Assembly: GCA_019055375.1 (NCBI GenBank) | Contig: JAHQIW010006328.1 | Span: 1 to 64,000, forward strand | Origin: Parelaphostrongylus tenuis | Taxonomy: Eukaryota; Nematoda; Chromadorea; Rhabditida; Metastrongylidae | DNA: 64,000 bases | Direction of reading: 5' to 3' | Shown: positions 59,142-64,000 of the stretch, piece after piece | How positions within the stretch are numbered: position 1 is the first letter of the stretch | Layout of the letters: each line of letters starts with the position of its first letter | Translations under genes and position numbers: made by a program | Notes under the pieces: model-generated | What the model was told of the DNA's origin: nothing | The model's input: the letters and a program-made list of their open reading frames with translations, nothing else | Database searches by the model: none

Positions 59142-62100
59142 CTGCAAAAAAGGGCAGCAAGAGCAAAACATTAACTCAACACCCTCTATGTGTTACTGTA
59201 ATTTGGCACATTTTATTACGTTTAAGGGCTATTTTATGTTTTATTTTCAAAAATTTAGTGTGATACCATACAAGTTACATCACTTTCCAACTGGAATATC
59301 AAATGATAAGCCGTACAATCAAAGAAGTACAAGTAGTGAACAATACAAAGAGTGGTGAAACGTACAATAATAGCAAAGAAATCGTAAGAAGTCAAAAAAA
59401 TTATTGGTAGCAGATCAAGCCTCCAAAAAAGGTCTATATAAATAAAATATTTCATTGACTACTCAAGAGCGATACGTTGTAAAATATGAAGATATAAGAT
59501 ATTGAAGAACATTAGCAGGCATGCTAAAATGTGAGCGTGGTCTAAAAAACACTCGAGACAGGTATGATATATTTGACGATACCGCCAAGAGCAACAAAAT
59601 GAATAACTTTGCCCACTCAGTGATATTTTCACTTAACCGCTTGATAAAGAGGTAATAACGTGGTAGTTTATGATGTAATTTGGATGTAATCGTAAGTAAG
59701 TGATTGAAGTATTCTAAGATATCGATTGAGCATGATTGATGAGACCTTATAAGACTATCGATAGTGAAAACAACGCTACTGATTGTCAGTGAACAAAATA
59801 AGAATGATATTTAGCAAATCCTTTTTAAAAGACCTTTTGCATCTATCATGAGAACCTCTTATAATATTCATCAAGAATCTGAAATAAGAATAGGAATAAT
59901 GGAATATGCTCATCAATTAAGTACCAAATCTGCACGGAAGCGGGCTTCAACAGACTTACTGTGAGACGGACGACAAAGATGCGAGGTAATAACATCTCAC
60001 ATCGTTGTCAGGTGGTTGAGAGCAAGTGTAAATAGTACGTTTTCACCTACTCCACGTAAGGGTTAGGTTTCGAAGAGAGGGCTGGCTATAGACGGAAAGC
60101 ACTCCCAACTGATGAGGCTGTCAAGGTCGTAACACGTGTATCGCATTGTTTAACCTTTCCCATGACAGACCACATGCATGGCTCAAAAAATAATTATCAG
60201 ATATAGGGCGTTCAAAGGGCCAATGTGCTTTTACAAGTATGGTGCTCAAAGAATGCCTTTGATGTCTGTGAGTCGATATGAAGTAAAATAAGCCGTACAT
60301 CAATAACTCCTTCGGTACTACCAGTTGTAATCGCCACGCGCGGTGCAAATCGCGTCCTGTGTGAATTTTTGCTATTTGATTAGGATTTTTTTACTGTTTT
60401 GGCAATGAATCCAAAGTTTCTTATAATATTTCGATAGATTACGAGTTTCTGTACAAGCTCTTATAGTCCGGTGCAAATATAATACTTATATTTGATAAAA
60501 AGCTCTCTTTTATCACGGAATCACGGCGACATTGGTATTCTGCCAACTGCAATAACTCGTAAAATGAGTATAATGATATAAATCTACCAGCTCTAATATA
60601 TTTCATTATAAGCAATGTTTAAAAGTTTCTATGGTGATTAAAAATTGAAAAACAATCAATGCTTTGTCGAAAAACATGTTGCACAGTGCATGCAATGCAA
60701 AGTCATCGATAACGAAACGTGAGAAGCTCTTCTGGAATTAAGCTTTTTCACTAGAGAAGACCTATTTATAATCTCTAGTAGTATGTTTACAGATTGAGTT
60801 TTGGCAATTAAGGCATTTTGCTCAAATTTTGGAAAAAATTTCTGTTCTGTAACATAGAAAACAAATCATGTCTCAACTTGATTTTCTTCGTTCATCCGTT
60901 TAGGTCTGTGAATAGTTTTCCATCTAAAGTCCATGCATTATGCGGAGCCAAATTGATTTTTCAATTTGAGGGTGGTATATTGTCCACAATGTTTGAATCA
61001 CACATGAGAGCTTGTTCTACTAGTAAAGTTAAATAGAGTACTACTTCTTCTAATGACTATGGCCTTTGGATTGGTGCTTGTAACAAGATTTTCGTACTTT
61101 TACCCCAATTGCACCCTTTTTCAGTCCCTTCTAGAGAACAAATTTTGCACTCCTCTTTGACGCTTCGGTAGCCATTTGATGGCTCTAAATTTCTGCTGTT
61201 TTGTAAGTGGCCCTTCTATTGATCTATCGCACTAGGAATCAAATTTCTCTTCTCACTAGAGCATTTTTTGTTCAACATGCTGTTCCTTTGGACTCTTGAT
61301 GGTCATTCGATAGCACAAGTTCCAATAATTTCAATAACATACTTGGCTTCCGAAAAGGGCGTACTATTAAGTTGTTACATGAAAGAGAATATTGGATTTT
61401 GCACTCAACGAGGATTTCTTGTCAGCTAGGGTGTGGGGTTGTTTTGCATCAATCACGCAGCGTAATTCACGGCTTGTGACATACAGCCTTAATTACAGTT
61501 TTGCAATACATTAGTATGGAAATATTCCACTTTCAGTGTTACAGCATAATACAAAGACTACTTGAAAAACATAGTACCATTCGAACTTCCGAGATTAAAG
61601 TTATTGAATGGTTATTGGAGCTCCCCAGAAAAGCGAAAAACTCGTTCTCACAATTGGATGAAAACGGTTTCGCATAGGAGTCAAGTACCAAGAGTTCTGT
61701 TCAATTTAAAAAACTTTGACGAAGTAATGAAATATTGTAGGGAATAGCATCGTATGAGGATAAACATGGTGTACGCAGAATGGGTAGCCATCTCACTTCC
61801 CAACAAACCGTTTTTATTTTTTTTATCAATCATCCTAAGCATTTTTCTCTATATAAGTTCGAGAGGCAATAAACAGCTTTTTTTAGTTCATTTCGGTCAC
61901 CCGGAGACAAACGAACATTTGACATAATCCGCTGGGGAGGAATTTTCCAAATAAGTGTCAGTGATCATTTCAAAGCTTAGATCTCTGGCCACAGCGATAC
62001 GTGACTATTTTCGAAAAGACCCTCTTAGAACACAGTAGCATACAAAGTAACATTATCTTTCACATCCGCCACGCGTCTTCATTTTCGCCAAAGGCATAAC

Positions 62101-63587
62101 TTTCGGGAAGCACGAAAAGTTTATAACGTGTATGGGAAATCTCGTAGTATCTCAGTCAATCGCTCTGTCTGAAGTTTTTCTCAAAGCGGAGAAAGAAACC
62201 AATTGAATCACAAGTTGCACCCCATCTAACTAGTCGGGGCAGCGATCTATCGCCCCTCCCCGCCGTAGAATAGCCCGTAAATAAGCCGCCGTTAATGAAG
62301 TATCGGACTTTTTTCTCCGCTACACTGGAGTTAAACGGTCTTTCCAAAAGCAAGCGCACAGTTGGAATCACTGAAACTTTTGCTATCGAATGACTGATCG
62401 GATATTTTCTTCTTCATATAGCACAATGAAAAGAGTTTTTTCAAAAATAAGCGAGACCTGTCCTATTGGAAGAGTACTGGTGCTCTAAGGAAGGAGTTTT
62501 GTCCAGTGCAACATAAGAAAAATGGCAAAAATACGTGCTCGTGTGAGGCATAATTTTGCTTTGAATTTTACGCGTTATAGAAGGGTACTTTAAAAAACCG
62601 ACCAGTTACCACACTAGTCGAATATTTAGGCTTCAAATAGTTGCCAACAGTCCTGTGAAAAGCCTTTATTCAGTGAATGAGGTCGAATTTTCATTGTCGC
62701 CGTCTAAAAGAAAACTTCAGAACCTTGTTTCTTTATCAACCCTTTGCGGACTGCGGCCACTTTCGGTGGTGGGCGGTACGGATGGCTACGAAGACAGGCT
62801 AGCGGCGCGCTCCAAAAATAATGTGGTGACATTTTGATGAAATCTTACTTTTATGGTGCAAGTGAGGTTAAATCGCCAGTAAACGACCAAATTCGATAGA
62901 AGAAGCATCGCTGAGGCCATTTTCAATAAAATCAATGCTAATACTTCCTTAATGACCAGCGTTTCTGAAGTAAAAGATCAAATGCATAGAAAAAGGCTAA
63001 ATTTTGGAACTTTGGTCAGACGTTTTATGCTATTTTATTTAATCTGTCCATACCTTAATCATATTTATCTTTTATTTTATATGTCAGCAACGAGTAGTAT
63101 TTGTTTTAGCCGCAAATGAATAAATGATCGAATAATCAATTGAAATGTCATTCTCTATTTCTGAAATCAGTATTGCAGGATGAATTTCTCAGCTTTCATA
63201 TATTCTTATTGCACCCAATACACATAAGTCATCATGATTGATTTCTAGAATGCAATGAATGTTTTGCTCAAAATGGTGCTGTTCATTGCACGCAATCTCA
63301 TTTTATAGATAACCTTCGATAATTTCCTGATTATTTAGTGTAGTTCAAAACTAGAGTGCTTCATCGAATTACAGAAACAGCTTTGTTCGCCTTTCCATAG
63401 GTACTTTTTATTATCCGCTTAGTTTGTACTATAAGCACATTTCATCGCAGTTAAGATCTTGGACATATCCCAGCGATATTACATACTCTGCTTAAGTCAA
63501 ATGTTAGGTTTGTAGCCTGCTGTGTCTCTTCCAGTATCCATTTTTGAGGTGACTACATAAGACAACCTTCAGCCAGTTCCGGCTTCA

Positions 63588-63986
63588 ATCCACTAATGAA
63601 GAATGACACCTTTTTAGCAGTGGCATCTTATATAGGTCTTTACATAGATTTTGGCACAAGAGTAATAAACACCAAGACAATCTTGAATATTCTGCTGATT
63701 GGAGGTCAGATTCGTCAGCCAACTCCTGGACAGTCAATGTCAAATTCTCTCCAGTTGCTCCATTAACGACCTTTCGATCAACTTCGCGTGGTGGTCCGGA
63801 GCGCAGCTGATCCTTCAGGTTGATGTTCTCAACGCGATATTTAACAAAGAGTAGGGATGCTATTCCTTTAGACACAAATCCTTGAGCTTTTGCACGCTTG
63901 ATGCTCTCGCAGGCAGTTTGTGCATCCCATCGCTTTGCGGCCATTATGCGGCAAGTATGGACGAATTTAATACCAGAAGAAGGCAC
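63588..63986 (-). pseudogene. mariner-like transposase N-terminal relic, right-arm copy
   Basis: Reverse-complement duplicate of 31558-31956 with the same translation. Confidence 0.6.
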
Positions 63987-64000
63987 AGAAGATCACGCAC

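Larger units (their letters stand above)
49431..64000 (-). repeat. Right arm of giant inverted repeat (palindrome arm 2, truncated by window end)
   Basis: Reverse complement of 31544-46116. The last bases of the window pair with 31544 onward, so the arm continues past the window. Near-identity includes unstable sequence: the C run at 57194-57213 has the same 20-base length as the G run at 38331-38350, and the TA run near 56492-56534 matches that at 39010-39052. This points to a very recent duplication, ongoing gene conversion or a fold-back in the assembly. This arm, not the left one, is in direct orientation with the diverged copy at 690-7330. Confidence 0.95.

Noticed and set aside
58873..59358. 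Longest open frame of the window (161 codons, mirrored at 36186-36671)
   Set aside because: The diverged copy at about 5610-6040 has stops and many amino-acid changes in this frame. There is no recognisable domain, and the opposite strand carries a better exon-like segment with splice-like borders.
1..64000. CRISPR array, rRNA genes, bacterial operons, telomere or centromeric satellite
   Set aside because: No regularly spaced short direct repeats, no rRNA-like conserved blocks, no ribosome-binding-site-led gene clusters and no simple tandem satellite beyond TA and G runs.
31544..64000. Palindrome as two assembled haplotypes of one locus
   Set aside because: Haplotypes would be in the same orientation and would normally differ by substitutions. 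The arms are inverted, and the only differences I found are three homopolymer lengths. A fold-back artefact or a recent true palindrome fits better.

Overview
The window looks like repeat-dense, AT-rich intergenic DNA from a nematode. The best guess is a clade V parasitic strongylid related to hookworms. That guess rests on decayed RTE-type retrotransposon, Tc1/mariner-type and ISXO2-type transposase relics, tRNA-derived SINEs and foldback MITEs, and on the absence of long open frames (none above about 160 codons). I see no bacterial features, no rRNA, no intact tRNA and no CRISPR array. No intact gene can be defended. The nearest things are exon-like fragments, most in duplicated and partly broken copies.

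The dominant structure is a giant inverted repeat. The left arm runs from at least 31544 to about 46116. Its reverse complement runs from about 49431 to the window end at 64000, where it is cut off. A 3.3 kb single-copy centre separates the arms, and both inner junctions lie in (TA)n runs. Paired coordinates sum to 95544 through most of the arms, stepping to 95547 near the centre. The steps are three 1-base differences in A/T homopolymers. A 20-base G run and long TA runs are the same length in both arms. This is either a very young palindrome or an assembly fold-back.

The left third (about 690-7330) is an older, diverged copy (very roughly 80-90 % identical) of the right arm at about 52950-60960, in direct orientation. 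It gives an internal evolutionary comparison. One 240-base block is about 98 % identical, and a neighbouring stretch shows mismatches at 3-base spacing, as expected of former coding sequence.

The middle (about 11590-26740) holds three more imperfect inverted-repeat pairs, tandem or nested, interrupted by SINEs, a reverse-transcriptase relic and a SINE-like element with a perfect 12-base target-site duplication. Stretch 26760-28000 is a direct diverged copy of about 40000-41420. The centre of the palindrome (46167-49374) holds an RTE C-terminal relic, a SINE tail, two tail-to-tail Tc1/mariner-type transposase relics and a foldback MITE.

There is no gene network to describe. Most sequence is derived from mobile elements, or from dispersed module families that recur many times.
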